From the NCBI GenBank assembly GCA_016196905.1, contig JACPWV010000082.1, positions 1 to 5,796 of the forward strand: a DNA stretch of 5,796 nucleotides, given 5' to 3'. Below the pieces are notes generated by a model. That model was given only the letters and a program-made list of their open reading frames with translations. It did not search any database and had not been told where the DNA came from. Below, in pieces: positions 5,774 to 5,796 of the stretch; the stretch's first letter is position 1, and each line of letters begins with the position of its first letter. The stretch comes from Chloroflexota bacterium. Lineage in GTDB: Bacteria > Chloroflexota > Anaerolineae > UBA7937 > JACPPX01. A program made the translations under genes and the position numbers.

Positions 5774-5796
5774 ACTGAAAGGATGGTCCCGACCCT

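Noticed and set aside
5774..5796. Start of the next gene (ATG 5783) after rpsK
   Set aside because: The few codons read M-V-P-T, unlike the expected S4 N-terminus, and the purine run upstream abuts the ATG with no spacing. Too little sequence to call.
1..5796. Mobile elements, CRISPR arrays, defence genes, RNA genes or phage sequence
   Set aside because: I saw no direct-repeat arrays, transposase motifs, or tRNA/rRNA sequence. The window is almost fully occupied by core ribosomal and housekeeping genes in a canonical order.

Overview
This window is a stretch of the conserved bacterial ribosomal-protein supercluster (the spc operon running into the start of the alpha operon), all on the + strand. 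The order is rplF (3' end only), rplR, rpsE, rpmD, rplO, secY, adk, map, rpmJ, rpsM, rpsK. The DNA is GC-rich, with strong G/C preference at third codon positions and several GTG starts. The adk-map pair between secY and rpmJ, a Bacillus-length adenylate kinase with a long LID, and the zinc-type L36 fit Gram-positive-like or deep-branching phyla. A Chloroflexota-type genome, possibly thermophilic, is my best guess, but this is an inference from gene order and general sequence feel, not a phylogeny.

Region 1 (1-1879) is a tightly packed ribosomal block: L6 end, L18, S5, L30 and L15, with gaps of 3, 18, 4 and 4 bases, which implies co-transcription and translational coupling. Region 2 (1891-4684) holds secY (translocon channel), adk (adenylate kinase) and map (methionine aminopeptidase). 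A 59-base gap separates secY from adk, and the adk stop overlaps the map start by four bases (GTGA). Region 3 (4685-4801) is the only sizeable intergenic gap (117 bases). It opens with a perfect TATAAT overlapping the map stop and contains two perfect 6-bp inverted repeats that share three bases, so the two hairpins cannot both form fully. Region 4 (4802-5773) holds L36, S13 and S11, the usual start of the alpha operon. The last 23 bases after rpsK contain no gene I can call.

The genes work together in protein synthesis and export: ribosome assembly (L6, L18, S5, L30, L15, L36, S13, S11), membrane insertion and secretion (SecY), N-terminal methionine removal (Map) and adenylate energy balance (Adk).

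This is core housekeeping DNA and I see no undescribed system in it. The points worth a second look are the absence of infA from its usual place between map and rpmJ, the putative promoter and overlapping hairpins that fill that place, an adenylate kinase whose LID zinc site lacks one ligand (Gln133 in place of Cys), and possible Shine-Dalgarno-masking structures before rpsM and rpsK.
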